A stretch of DNA of 30,888 nucleotides, from positions 1 to 30,888 of IMG/VR virus record IMGVR_UViG_3300038548_000082; one strand, given 5' to 3'. This DNA is from a virus. Shown piece after piece: positions 21,477 to 29,613 of this stretch; the stretch's first letter is position 1, and every line of letters starts with the position of its first letter. Made by a program: the position numbers and the translations under genes. The notes under the pieces were generated by a model. That model ran no database searches. It was given only the letters and a program-made list of their open reading frames with translations, and was not told the origin of the DNA.

Positions 21477-23489
21477 ATGACATCAATCACTACACTTCGG
21501 AACGAATTACAAAGCCAACTACAATTGATGGAAGCCTCTGGTCTTTATGTTGTAGACGTTCCTAAAGATATCCTGTGGAATACCTATCTTGATAGCTTCC
21601 CAGAAGGCACAAATGAAATTTATAAAGAGCGCCGTGAGTACGACTGTAACTGTTGCAAGCAGTTTATTAAAGTTGTAGGTGGTCTGGTAACCATCAAGAA
21701 TAACAAGTTGGTGTCTGTTTGGGACATCTCTGTTGGAGGTCATTTCCAAGCAGTTGCTGACGCTATGGCTGAGATGGTTAAGGCTAGTACAATCCGAGAT
21801 ACTTTCTTCCACTATGAGCGGAAGGTAGGTACAGAGTTCAACCACCAACAGTTAGAAGATGGTGGAGTTCAGAAGTGGGATCACTTAGCTGCGGTACTTG
21901 ATGGCGGCTACGTTTTACATAAGGACAGCATCGCCTCGAAGCTCTCAGAAGTCCGTAGTAACAAACAAGTATTCAAGCGTAGCCTAGATGAGATTACTCT
22001 GGATTCCGCTGAGACAGTGCTAGAGTTGATCGCACAGAATTCTCTGTACCGTGGTGAAGAACACAAGAGCATCGTCACCTTGTTTGTTAAGCAGCTGAAG
22101 AAGTACACTAAGCTTAAAGGAGAAGCCAAAGATTTATTTTGCTGGGTAGAGTCTGCTAAGTTAGGTGGAGCTGCTAAGATCCGTAACACTATGATTGGCA
22201 AACTACTGCTTGACTTGTCCGAAGGTAAAGAACTTGATGCAGCTGTTGGTAGTTTTGAGCAGTTGGTTGCACCTACTAATTACAAGCGCCCTAAGGCGCT
22301 TGTGACTAAAGGTATGATCCAGAATGCACAGAAGAAAGTACAAGAGTTGGGTATTGAGTCTGCATTAGCTCGTCGTTATGCTACTCCACAGGACTTAACT
22401 ATCAACAACGTGATCTTCGCTAACCGAGACGCTAAGAAGCAGATGAACGCTTTTGACGAGCTTATGGAAGAGGTAAGTACCTCAACTAAGAACTTGGGTA
22501 AGGTTGATGAGATGAGTGTCCGAGACTTCATTGATAACATTGTATCTACGGCTACAAGTATTGAGGTGTTGGTTGAGAATAAACACTCTGGTAACTTCAT
22601 GAGTTTGATTGCACCTGTTAACGAAGATGCAAAGAACATTTTAAAGTGGAAAAATAACTTCTCTTGGTCTTATAATGGTGAAGTAACTGACTCGATGAAA
22701 GATCGTGTTAAGTCTGCTGGTGGTAATGTTGATGGTGTGTTACGATTCTCAATTCAGTGGAATGAGAAAGGTGAGAATGAGAACGACTTGGATGCTCACT
22801 GTGACGAGCCTACTGGTAATCATATTTATTACGGTAACAATGGACGTAAACATCAGTCGTCTGGTATGCTAGATGTGGATATCATGAATCCCAATGGTAA
22901 GGTAGCTGTAGAGAACATTATCTACACAGATACCCGAAAGATGCCAGAAGGGAACTATAAGTTCAAAGTACATAACTACTCTGAGCGTGGTGGTAAAGGT
23001 TTCACAGCAGAGATCGAATTTGATGGACAAATCTTCTCTTATGTGTATACTAAGAAGATGCGACGAGGGGAGTACGTAAACCTCGCTATTGTGAACTTTA
23101 CTAAGCAAGGTGGTTTTACTTTAAAGGAGTCTTTGCCTAACAGTGAGACAGTTAAAGAAGTTTGGGGTGTATCTACTCAGAACTTCCAGAAGGTTAACAT
23201 GATCATGCACTCCCCCAACCATTGGGATGGCAATGAGACAGGTAACAAGCACTGGTTCTTTATTGTGGAAGGTTGTAAGCAGGAAGGCTCCTCACGAGGA
23301 CTCTACAACGAGTTCCTAAGTCAAGAGCTTAACGAACACCGTAAGGTCTTTGAGGTATTAGGTTCAAAGATGAAAACAGAGGAATCTGATGAGCAGCTGA
23401 GTGGTTTAGGTTTCTCATCAACACAACGTAGTTCAGCTTACTTCAAAGTAACTGGTAAGTTTGAGCGCACTATTAAAGTTAATTTTTAA
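21477..23489 (+). CDS. Large protein with YfaP-like beta domain
   Basis: A 670-residue protein. Residues 1-390 are mostly helical, starting with a region that has CNCCKQ near residue 57. Residues about 420-530 read NDLDAHCDEPTGNHIYYGN, SGMLDVDIMNPNG, VENIIYT and PEGNYKFKVHNYSERGGKGFTAEIEF, the pattern of the YfaP-like (DUF2135) beta domain. A C-terminal part follows (HSPNHWDG, KHWFFIVEGC). It sits as the first gene of a conserved-looking block with a small partner, rIIA and rIIB. Its function is unknown. It has its own promoter and ACGGAGAAA before the ATG. No signal peptide is visible, so it probably acts in the cytoplasm. Confidence 0.75.
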   Translation: MTSITTLRNELQSQLQLMEASGLYVVDVPKDILWNTYLDSFPEGTNEIYKERREYDCNCCKQFIKVVGGLVTIKNNKLVSVWDISVGGHFQAVADAMAEMVKASTIRDTFFHYERKVGTEFNHQQLEDGGVQKWDHLAAVLDGGYVLHKDSIASKLSEVRSNKQVFKRSLDEITLDSAETVLELIAQNSLYRGEEHKSIVTLFVKQLKKYTKLKGEAKDLFCWVESAKLGGAAKIRNTMIGKLLLDLSEGKELDAAVGSFEQLVAPTNYKRPKALVTKGMIQNAQKKVQELGIESALARRYATPQDLTINNVIFANRDAKKQMNAFDELMEEVSTSTKNLGKVDEMSVRDFIDNIVSTATSIEVLVENKHSGNFMSLIAPVNEDAKNILKWKNNFSWSYNGEVTDSMKDRVKSAGGNVDGVLRFSIQWNEKGENENDLDAHCDEPTGNHIYYGNNGRKHQSSGMLDVDIMNPNGKVAVENIIYTDTRKMPEGNYKFKVHNYSERGGKGFTAEIEFDGQIFSYVYTKKMRRGEYVNLAIVNFTKQGGFTLKESLPNSETVKEVWGVSTQNFQKVNMIMHSPNHWDGNETGNKHWFFIVEGCKQEGSSRGLYNEFLSQELNEHRKVFEVLGSKMKTEESDEQLSGLGFSSTQRSSAYFKVTGKFERTIKVNF

Positions 23490-23502
23490 AGGAGAATATA
23501 TT

Positions 23503-23892
23503 ATGGATATTTTTGAGCAAGCAAGTAAAAGTAAACTACGTTTTGAGACTACTAAAGGCTCTATTACTACTGACGATCTTTGGGATTTACCATTGACCTC
23601 TGTACGAGGGGTCTCTCTAGATGGCATTGCTATCAAGCTGAATAAGGAAGTGGCTGAGAGTAGCGAAGAGAGCTTTGTAGCTACTGCTAAGAAAAGCAAC
23701 ACCGTTGCTAAGCTTAAGTTTGACATTGTTAAGCATATCATCGATGTCAAGATTGCAGAGAATGCAGAGAAGTTGGAAGCTTCTACTAAGAAGGCTCAGA
23801 AGGAACGTATTCTTGGTCTGATTGCTGACAAGCAGGATGAAGAGTTGGCAGGTAAGAGCGTAGAAGAACTGCAAGCTTTGATCGACGCTTAA
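23503..23892 (+). CDS. Small protein paired with the YfaP-domain gene
   Basis: The ATG at 23503 follows AAAGGAGAATATATT and is preferred to 23461, which lies in the previous gene. The 129-residue product starts MDIFEQASKSKLRFETTKG and has DDLWDLPL, then LDGIAIKLNKEVAESSEESFV, and a helical C-terminus. I recall similar proteins in many phages beside YfaP-domain genes, without a known role. A terminator follows, so these two genes form one unit. Confidence 0.72.
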   Translation: MDIFEQASKSKLRFETTKGSITTDDLWDLPLTSVRGVSLDGIAIKLNKEVAESSEESFVATAKKSNTVAKLKFDIVKHIIDVKIAENAEKLEASTKKAQKERILGLIADKQDEELAGKSVEELQALIDA

Positions 23893-23900
23893 TGGGGGTT

Positions 23901-23932
23901 GAGGAGTCTACTGAAAGGTAGCTCCTCTTTTT
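23901..23932 (+). terminator. Intrinsic terminator
   Basis: GAGGAG (23901-23906) pairs with CTCCTC (23922-23927), with CTA (23908-23910) pairing TAG (23919-23921) inside and one bulged T. Five T follow. It closes the YfaP-domain unit before the rII promoter. Confidence 0.85.
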
Positions 23933-23946
23933 ATTTGAGAAAGGAC

Positions 23947-23974
23947 TTGACCCACTATCTGGTTCATGTATAAT
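23947..23974 (+). promoter_or_regulatory. Sigma70 promoter TTGACC-N16-TATAAT for the rII genes
   Basis: The -35 box is 23947-23952 and the perfect -10 is 23969-23974. The shared leader AACTTAAAC (23981-23989) follows after 6 bases, then ACGGAGAA as ribosome binding site for rIIA. Confidence 0.82.
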
Positions 23975-24005
23975 AGCTACAACTTAAACAGAACGGAGAA
24001 ATTAA

Positions 24006-26129
24006 ATGAAGCCTAACGTAGACTACGGACAGACGATTAGCTCAGGTAACATGATGACAGGTGAAGCTACAATTGAAATGACCCCTGCCATGTTCCAGAT
24101 CCTTTCATCACAGATATATACCGACAAAGTTCTAGCTGTTCTTCGAGAGGCATTGTGTAATGCAAGAGATGCACAACAGGATGTTGGTGAAGCTCGTCCT
24201 ATCGAAGTCCACTTACCAAGCCGTTTAGAACCATTCTTCCACATTAGAGATTTTGGTCCCGGCTTGTCAGAGAAACAAGTGATTGGTTATAACCGTGAAG
24301 TTACACAGTTCAACCCTGAGTCAGGTGAGAAAGAAGATGTACTTATTTTTGAACCGGGTCTGTACCTACGTTATGGCGCGTCTACTAAGACTGACTCTAA
24401 CGAATTCATTGGTGGTCTTGGTATTGGTTGTAAGTCTCCATTGGCTTACTCTGACAGTTTCATCGTAGAAGCTTATCAGGAAGGCGTCTGTAAGACCTAC
24501 AGCGTGTACAAGGAGAATGGTAAGCCTCAGGTATCCAAGTTGACAGAGACTATGACTACGGAGCCTAATGGCCTTATGGTTAAGCTGGCTGTTAAATATG
24601 GTGATAACAATGAGTTTGCTGACAAGACTGCAAAGTTCTTAAAGTTCTTCGGTTATCCTGTTGAAGTCAAGGGTGCTCGTAACGGTAATTCTTTTGAAAC
24701 ACCTACACCGATCTTGGAAACAAAGCTGTATAGTACCTATAATGCTGACTGGTCACAACGGAGTGAAGTCTCTGTACTGATGGGTGGTGTTGTTTACGGA
24801 TTGACAGACCAGTACAAGCAAAAGTTATCGCAGATTGTTAACAAGGACTATATGTTGATGAACTTTGGTATTGGTGAGCTAACAGTAGCTGCCTCTCGTG
24901 AAGGTTTGTCAGAAGATCCACAAACTGTAGCTGCAATTGAAGCACGTATTAAGACAGTGACAGAAACTTTCTATGAAGATATTGTTACACAGGTTGATGT
25001 ATGTGATACCGAAGTTGCAGCTTTCCGATTACTTAAAAAGTACAATCTCATCGGATATAAATACTCATCTGGTGGTGGTACTAGTTTTAAGGTAAAGAAC
25101 GCAGCAGAAGCTTTAGTTATCCGTGGGGGTAAAACCATTGAAGATTTCCTAGATCAGTTTGAGGGGAAGTATCGCGCAATCCAAACTAATTACGATACTC
25201 GATATGACATCTTGGAGCTTGGTGGTGAGAAGGATCTTATCCTACTGGACGTTGATAAAAAGACTGGATATGTAAAAGTTGCACGTAAGCTTGCAGCTAG
25301 TGGTCACACTGTGGTACTGTTAGAACATACTCACGAGAAGCCAAAGTTAGAAGCTTTCTTTGGTAAACTGGAAGTTAAGAAAGTTAGTGTGGAATATCCT
25401 ATCATGTTTCCTAAAGGACAGCGTGATGCTAATACCGTTCGTGTAGCTTCTTCTGGCTTACGTACTCACCTTGGGACTGAGGTTAGCACGTTAGAGAAAG
25501 ATCAAGAGGGCTATTACATCCCGTATATTCGTAATACGTGTGAGCTACAGGGGCTTTCTAAGCTGGGCTTAAATGATGATGACTTTGCGGTACGTAAGCT
25601 TCTTGCCAACTTAGTTGAAGGTGGTGTATTCACTGATGATGAGGTTTATCTCTCACGTAGGGCAGGTATGCCAGCCATTAAGAAAACTAAGTTAAAACCG
25701 TTGACAGCTGACCTTATCATTGATAAGATTAAGGCTGAAGTTACTCAAGAGGACATGGACGTTGTTGTGCAATACCAAGGGGAAGCAAGTTCTAGAATTT
25801 TTGACCGTAAGTTTGATCGCTTATGGGATTCAATTAAAGCGCGTTACCCCTTGCATGAGAAAGTTGGTCGTGGTAACATAGAGTTTAAGGGGCGAGTTTT
25901 GCTTCGTAAGCTTCCTTACCGTATGGCTGAGAAAGTTATTCCAGAGTATGAAACGCTTATTAACGATGTAACCGAGGCTTATGCAACGGAGGGAGCCTTA
26001 ATCCGAAAGGAAAATAGCTTAGCTCTATCAATCTCAACGTGGAGTATTGACGAAGCTATGGTAGATGAAATGATCGCGTTCTCTCAGTTTAAGAGAGATC
26101 AATCTAAAAATGAAAAGAAAGGAGTTTAA
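24006..26129 (+). CDS. rIIA: rIIA-like protein with GHKL ATPase domain
   Basis: A 707-residue protein, near T4 rIIA (725). The N-terminal GHKL ATP-binding fold has the N-box REALCNARDA (E48, N52), the G1 box RDFGPGLS (81-88) and the G2 box GGLGIGCKS (136-144), as in gyrase, Hsp90 and MutL. T4 rIIA and rIIB act together to let the phage grow on lambda lysogens (Rex exclusion) and affect lysis timing; the biochemical role is not settled. Its gene is followed by an rIIB-like gene with 2 bases between them, so the pair is co-transcribed. TTGACA-N17-TAAGAT inside its 3' part (25701-25729) could give extra rIIB transcript. Confidence 0.88.
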   Translation: MKPNVDYGQTISSGNMMTGEATIEMTPAMFQILSSQIYTDKVLAVLREALCNARDAQQDVGEARPIEVHLPSRLEPFFHIRDFGPGLSEKQVIGYNREVTQFNPESGEKEDVLIFEPGLYLRYGASTKTDSNEFIGGLGIGCKSPLAYSDSFIVEAYQEGVCKTYSVYKENGKPQVSKLTETMTTEPNGLMVKLAVKYGDNNEFADKTAKFLKFFGYPVEVKGARNGNSFETPTPILETKLYSTYNADWSQRSEVSVLMGGVVYGLTDQYKQKLSQIVNKDYMLMNFGIGELTVAASREGLSEDPQTVAAIEARIKTVTETFYEDIVTQVDVCDTEVAAFRLLKKYNLIGYKYSSGGGTSFKVKNAAEALVIRGGKTIEDFLDQFEGKYRAIQTNYDTRYDILELGGEKDLILLDVDKKTGYVKVARKLAASGHTVVLLEHTHEKPKLEAFFGKLEVKKVSVEYPIMFPKGQRDANTVRVASSGLRTHLGTEVSTLEKDQEGYYIPYIRNTCELQGLSKLGLNDDDFAVRKLLANLVEGGVFTDDEVYLSRRAGMPAIKKTKLKPLTADLIIDKIKAEVTQEDMDVVVQYQGEASSRIFDRKFDRLWDSIKARYPLHEKVGRGNIEFKGRVLLRKLPYRMAEKVIPEYETLINDVTEAYATEGALIRKENSLALSISTWSIDEAMVDEMIAFSQFKRDQSKNEKKGV

Positions 26130-26131
26130 CT

Positions 26132-27406
26132 ATGAGTTTTGAAATTAATGATACTGTTCGGGTAGTCAGTCTTGTAGAGTCTAAGTACTCGGTTATAGGC
26201 GTCCACCCTACGATGTTGATACTTGCAAACAGTCAAGCAGAAGGTGAGGTCATCGAAATAAGTTCTGGTCTCGGCGGTATTAACATTGACTTTGGATCTA
26301 TTACATTCTGGTTCCACATCGATGATGTAGAGTTGGTAGAGCTGGAAGATGTATCCTTGGATGACTTTGCAGCTGATCCTGTATTGCCAGTACCTTTGGA
26401 TTTTGAGGATATCGAAGAAGGGGATCAGGTTCAATTACTTGATCCAACATGTTACCCAGACACAGTGGAGAGTTGTACCCCGTTCTCACTCAGTGATGTG
26501 ACTGCAACAGATACTTTTGATATTGAAGACCTCGATGCCGGTGATGAGTCAGTTCAGGTAGAAGACGAGGAGGGTAACTCTTGCTGGGTTTATGCAAAGG
26601 ATTTGACCTCTGCTGAAATTAATATCTCAGAGACAGAAGTAGAGGGCAAAGAACCCTACGTTGAAGATCCTACTGAAGAACTTGATGATGTAACATTCAT
26701 TATCACTAACGATTCTGTTACCTTGTCAATTGATGGCAAAACAGATGTAGTTGCAATCGGTAGTCCTAACTTTGCAGAAATTCAACAAGCTGTAATGGCT
26801 GGTGATTACAAAACCGCGCACGGTCTGATGAACACCGCTATTGGTATTGAACGTTGGGGTAATGGTTCCTTACAGATTGATTCTGGTGTGGTAACTTATC
26901 ACAGTATGCCTCTGACAGGTAAACTTGTTGATCGAGTTATTGATATGATGGCACAGGGTGATGAGACCTTTAAACGTTTCGCTAACTTCCTGAACCTGAC
27001 TATGGAACAGGAATCATACACTACTCGTGCTCGTTTGATGGACTTTGCAGCTAATGGTAAGTTGGACCTAACCGAGGAAGGTTATGTAGTTGCGTTTAAA
27101 AATGTCAGTGACAACTTCTTTGACAGACGTTCAGGGTTATTTGATAATAACGTAGGTAACACTTTGTCTATGCGGCGATCAGATGTTGATGACGACCACG
27201 AGCACCAATGTTCAAATGGTTTGCATGTATGCTCACCTACGTACCTGAAGGAGTGTTGGGGTACAGCAGGTCGCACTATGCGGGTGGTAGTAGAACCAAG
27301 GGACTTTGTAGCCATTCCGTATGATTATGCGGATTCGAAAGCAAGGGTTTGCCGCTATACTGTTGTAGAGGACGTAACCGATCAACTGGAGAAGTATTTG
27401 AATTAA
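26132..27406 (+). CDS. rIIB: rIIB-like protein with extra N-terminal beta domains
   Basis: A 424-residue protein, longer than T4 rIIB (312). The C-terminal 240 residues match rIIB: TFIITNDSVTLSIDGK, then FAEIQQAVMAGDY, MDFAANGKLDLTEEGYVVAFKNV, and CSNGLHVCSPTYLKECW. The first 170 residues look like two small beta units, each with a turn rich in acidic residues (NDTVRVVSLVESKYSVIG; GDQVQLLDPT...). The rIIB part is expected to work with rIIA. AAAGGAGTTTAACT before the ATG overlaps the rIIA end. The N-terminal extension is the main difference from T4 and could recruit partners; that is inference. Confidence 0.85.
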   Translation: MSFEINDTVRVVSLVESKYSVIGVHPTMLILANSQAEGEVIEISSGLGGINIDFGSITFWFHIDDVELVELEDVSLDDFAADPVLPVPLDFEDIEEGDQVQLLDPTCYPDTVESCTPFSLSDVTATDTFDIEDLDAGDESVQVEDEEGNSCWVYAKDLTSAEINISETEVEGKEPYVEDPTEELDDVTFIITNDSVTLSIDGKTDVVAIGSPNFAEIQQAVMAGDYKTAHGLMNTAIGIERWGNGSLQIDSGVVTYHSMPLTGKLVDRVIDMMAQGDETFKRFANFLNLTMEQESYTTRARLMDFAANGKLDLTEEGYVVAFKNVSDNFFDRRSGLFDNNVGNTLSMRRSDVDDDHEHQCSNGLHVCSPTYLKECWGTAGRTMRVVVEPRDFVAIPYDYADSKARVCRYTVVEDVTDQLEKYLN

Positions 27407-27417
27407 AGTTTGATTTT

Positions 27418-27437
27418 GGTACTGTTACGTACCTTTT
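27418..27437 (+). terminator. Weak hairpin after rIIB
   Basis: GGTAC (27418-27422) and GTACC (27429-27433) flank a 6-base loop, then four T. The 5-bp stem is weak, so termination would be partial. Confidence 0.35.
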
Positions 27438-27450
27438 ACCCCTTTGTGTA

Positions 27451-27459
27451 TGATATACT
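27451..27459 (+). promoter_or_regulatory. Extended -10 promoter (TGATATACT) for an HNH gene
   Basis: TGATATACT with TATGATATACTA around it (27449-27460) matches the site before the HNH gene at 10262. No clear -35 is seen. The start would lie near 27466, 28 bases before the ATG. Confidence 0.55.
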
Positions 27460-27493
27460 AGTAAAAAATTAGGTGAATACACAAAGGTGAATT

Positions 27494-28027
27494 ATGAAAG
27501 TTTGTAGTAGTTGTAAGCAAGAGAAAGATAGAGACGAGTTCCATAAGAACAAAAGCGGTACGCTTGGGTTAGCTAGTAGGTGTAAGGGTTGTACAAAAGT
27601 TTACGCTAAAGAAAATAAAGAACGTATAGCCGCTAAGAATAAGGCGTGGAATGAAGCCAACAAAGCGCACGTACTTAGGTATAAACGGGAGCAGTACGCT
27701 GACCCAAATAGTAGGGTAAGGCAGTACTCTGAGGGGTATAAGAATACCCCGGCTGGCAGGCTATCAACGTACAAGACCTCCGCTAAGGCTGCTGGACGAG
27801 TCTTTGAGTTAACTCTAGAGGATATTAACACCCTCTGGCAAAAGCCCTGCACATACTGTGGGGAGATCGTTGACACAGTTGGGGTAGATAGGGTAGACTC
27901 CACTAAAGGGTACACCCTTGATAACGTTACTTCATGTTGCACCACATGCAATTTGATGAAACGACACCATACCGTTGATGATTTTAAAAATCATATTATT
28001 AAACTTTATCAACATTTAACAAACTAA
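27494..28027 (+). CDS. HNH/endonuclease VII-like homing endonuclease
   Basis: A 177-residue protein. An N-terminal zinc ribbon has CSSC (residues 4-7) and CKGC (30-33). A basic helical linker follows (ENKERIAAKNKAWNEANKAH). The nuclease core has CTYCGE, VGVDRVDSTKGYTLDNVTSCCTTCNLMKR and a C-terminal helix, as in phage HNH proteins with a zinc-bound His-Me finger. It has its own extended -10 promoter and lies between rIIB and a membrane protein gene, with no reading frame disrupted. CAAAGGTGA stands before the ATG. Confidence 0.88.
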   Translation: MKVCSSCKQEKDRDEFHKNKSGTLGLASRCKGCTKVYAKENKERIAAKNKAWNEANKAHVLRYKREQYADPNSRVRQYSEGYKNTPAGRLSTYKTSAKAAGRVFELTLEDINTLWQKPCTYCGEIVDTVGVDRVDSTKGYTLDNVTSCCTTCNLMKRHHTVDDFKNHIIKLYQHLTN

Positions 28028-28039
28028 GGAGGAAAGAAA

Positions 28040-28273
28040 ATGAACGGTTTCTTTAATTTACTGTGCTTGTGTTTTTCAGGAGTTATTGCAAGTGCTCTGT
28101 CCATTCCCTTGCTAAAAGGGTTGTTTGGAGTGACACTAACCATAACAGGGACGGGTTTGATAGGTGGTATGTACTTATACATGCTAGCTAGTATACTTGT
28201 CCTCACTGGGCTTTGGCTTATCTACTGGGGTCTTATCCTGCTGATGTGTGCTATAGGAGCAAAGATAAAATAA
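28040..28273 (+). CDS. Small membrane protein
   Basis: A 77-residue protein, mostly hydrophobic, with two or three membrane segments (about residues 5-22, 29-50, 52-73). There are few charged residues, and it has a basic end (AKIK). TAAGGAGGAAAG, very strong, stands before the ATG, 12 bases after the HNH stop. A strong terminator follows. Its size and topology would also suit a holin, but it is not next to the endolysin. Confidence 0.62.
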   Translation: MNGFFNLLCLCFSGVIASALSIPLLKGLFGVTLTITGTGLIGGMYLYMLASILVLTGLWLIYWGLILLMCAIGAKIK

Positions 28274-28287
28274 CTTAGACTTTTCCT

Positions 28288-28318
28288 AAAAAACCCCTTG
28301 CAATCGCTTGGGGTTTTT
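28288..28318 (+). terminator. Intrinsic terminator
   Basis: AAAAAACCCC (28288-28297) pairs with GGGGTTTTT (28310-28318), forming a GC core with an A/T tail on both sides. The A-run on the 5' side means it may also work on the opposite strand. Confidence 0.85.
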
Positions 28319-28333
28319 CTTTGCATAAAAGGG

Positions 28334-28362
28334 TTGCAAAGTTCCCAACAAAGGCGTATCAT
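28334..28362 (+). promoter_or_regulatory. Sigma70-type promoter TTGCAA-N17-TATCAT
   Basis: The -35 box is 28334-28339 and the -10 box 28357-28362, right after a terminator and 32 bases before the ATG at 28394. The leader has AACGTTGACC then AGAGGAGAA. Confidence 0.6.
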
Positions 28363-28393
28363 TCCCTTAACGTTGACCTAGAGGAGAATACAA

Positions 28394-28555
28394 ATGGATG
28401 AGTTCGTGTATATTTGGTCTAATGGGGTCTACTGCTCTAAAGAACACTTAACTACTTTGGCAGGGCAGCATGGAGACTCGTATGAATCAGTACCAGCTGA
28501 TGAGTTCCATAATAAATCACTTGAACAATGGAAGAAGGAGTTATTCAATGTATAA
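28394..28555 (+). CDS. Small hypothetical protein (53 residues)
   Basis: The ATG at 28394 follows AGAGGAGAATACAA and opens a 53-residue frame starting MDEFVYIWSNGVYCSKEHL and ending WKKELFNV. It overlaps the next gene's ATG (28548) by 8 bases. It is the first gene after the promoter at 28334, so it should be well expressed. I do not recognise it. Confidence 0.65.
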   Translation: MDEFVYIWSNGVYCSKEHLTTLAGQHGDSYESVPADEFHNKSLEQWKKELFNV

Positions 28556-28892
28556 AGAAGCTATTAAACGTTATTTCAAAACTAATTGCAGCGATGAAGA
28601 GATTGCTCGTGCTCTGTTGGCGAGTTTCCCTGACGCTATGGTTGCTGTCCTAGACGAACTTGAAGGGGCCGATGAGGTTGCTAAAGTTACCAACTTATTC
28701 TCTCAGGATTTAGATCAGATAAAGCACTACGTTATCGTTGGTCAGATGGTAAACGCCATTAAGCTACACCGAGCTAATACGGGTCAAGGCTTGAAGGAAT
28801 CCAAAAATGATGTTGACAGACTTCGTTTATCTTTGTACAATGCAGGGGTATGCGTTATGAGTGGTAGTGGTACTTGGAAGCCAGTATCATGA
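28548..28892 (+). CDS. Protein with ribosomal L7/L12 C-terminal-like segment
   Basis: The ATG at 28548 follows AAGGAGTTATTCA and is preferred to 28470, which is inside the previous gene. The 114-residue product has a helical N-terminus and, from about residue 68, NAIKLHRANTGQGLKESKNDVDRLR followed by a short strand (NAGVCVM). This resembles the factor-binding helix-turn of ribosomal L7/L12 (AIKxVRxxTGLGLKEAKDLV). The L7/L12 domain recruits translation GTPases, so a translation link is conceivable. It is only a short match. It ends in an ATGA overlap with the next gene. Confidence 0.65.
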   Translation: MYKEAIKRYFKTNCSDEEIARALLASFPDAMVAVLDELEGADEVAKVTNLFSQDLDQIKHYVIVGQMVNAIKLHRANTGQGLKESKNDVDRLRLSLYNAGVCVMSGSGTWKPVS

Positions 28893-29116
28893 GTACTATG
28901 ACGCTTGAACAAGCGAAAGCTTTTATAAAAGAACGTCAAGCTAAACGCCGAGAGGAGTTAGGTGGTACTGACCTCAACGGTATAAACTCTGACATTGAAT
29001 GGTTGCGTAACAGGGGCTTCTATGTTACAGTTGACGGAACAAATCAGATCATCGGTAACGTGATGATGGATGGTAAAGGTAATCCAAACTTCAGCATAGT
29101 AGGGGAGGTAAAGTAA
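28889..29116 (+). CDS. Small hypothetical protein
   Basis: The ATG at 28889 overlaps the previous stop (ATGA) and gives a 75-residue product. Residues 3-26 are a charged helix (LEQAKAFIKERQAKRREE), and the rest is probably beta (FYVTVDGTNQIIGNV). The stop overlaps the next ATG by one base. A perfectly spaced TTGACA-N17-TACAAT lies upstream in the previous gene (28813-28841). Confidence 0.62.
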   Translation: MSTMTLEQAKAFIKERQAKRREELGGTDLNGINSDIEWLRNRGFYVTVDGTNQIIGNVMMDGKGNPNFSIVGEVK

Positions 29117-29613
29117 TGACACCAGTTTACACAGGACAACTTCATACCCAAGGTAGAATAGCAGCAGTGCTCATTGATATTGATGGTGTTCTGTGTAATG
29201 TTGATTGGGACTGTACCCCTGAAACATTCACTTGGCAAGAGTTCCAGAAACGTGATGTGGATCGTATTACCCTTTGGGAGGGAGTTATCTTGGCTAAGAT
29301 GTTTATCCAAGCCGGTCTACACCCTGTGTTCCTAACTGCTCGTAATGAAAACATGAGAGAGCAGACAGAGAAGTTTCTAGCTGATATCGGTATGCATGGT
29401 TGCTTGGTTATGACATCTTCTGGTGAGGGATCAGAAGTAGAAGGTTATGATTATCAGGAGGTACAAGCAGAATCAAAAGAAAAGGCATTGGAATCACTTG
29501 TAAATGAGTTCTGTTTCATATATGCTATTGATGATCAACAAGCGAACTGTGAAGTTTACCGCTCATTCGGTATTCCAGTTCTTAAAGCAATGTTTACGGA
29601 GGAAGCACCATAA
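29116..29613 (+). CDS. HAD-family phosphatase
   Basis: A 165-residue protein with the HAD nucleophile motif LIDIDGVLCN (DxDG, residues about 20-26), motif II FLTARNENMREQTEKFL near residue 72, and a C-terminal AIDDQQANCEVYRSFGIPVL that gives the acidic motif. It resembles the phosphatase half of polynucleotide kinase, whose gene follows with a one-base overlap. It may remove phosphates from nucleotides or RNA ends. The exact substrate is unknown. AGGGGAGGTAA precedes the start. Confidence 0.8.
   Translation: MTPVYTGQLHTQGRIAAVLIDIDGVLCNVDWDCTPETFTWQEFQKRDVDRITLWEGVILAKMFIQAGLHPVFLTARNENMREQTEKFLADIGMHGCLVMTSSGEGSEVEGYDYQEVQAESKEKALESLVNEFCFIYAIDDQQANCEVYRSFGIPVLKAMFTEEAP

Noticed and set aside
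28548-28892. A true ribosomal protein L7/L12
   Set aside because: Only about 25 residues resemble the factor-binding region; the N-terminal dimer domain and hinge are absent.
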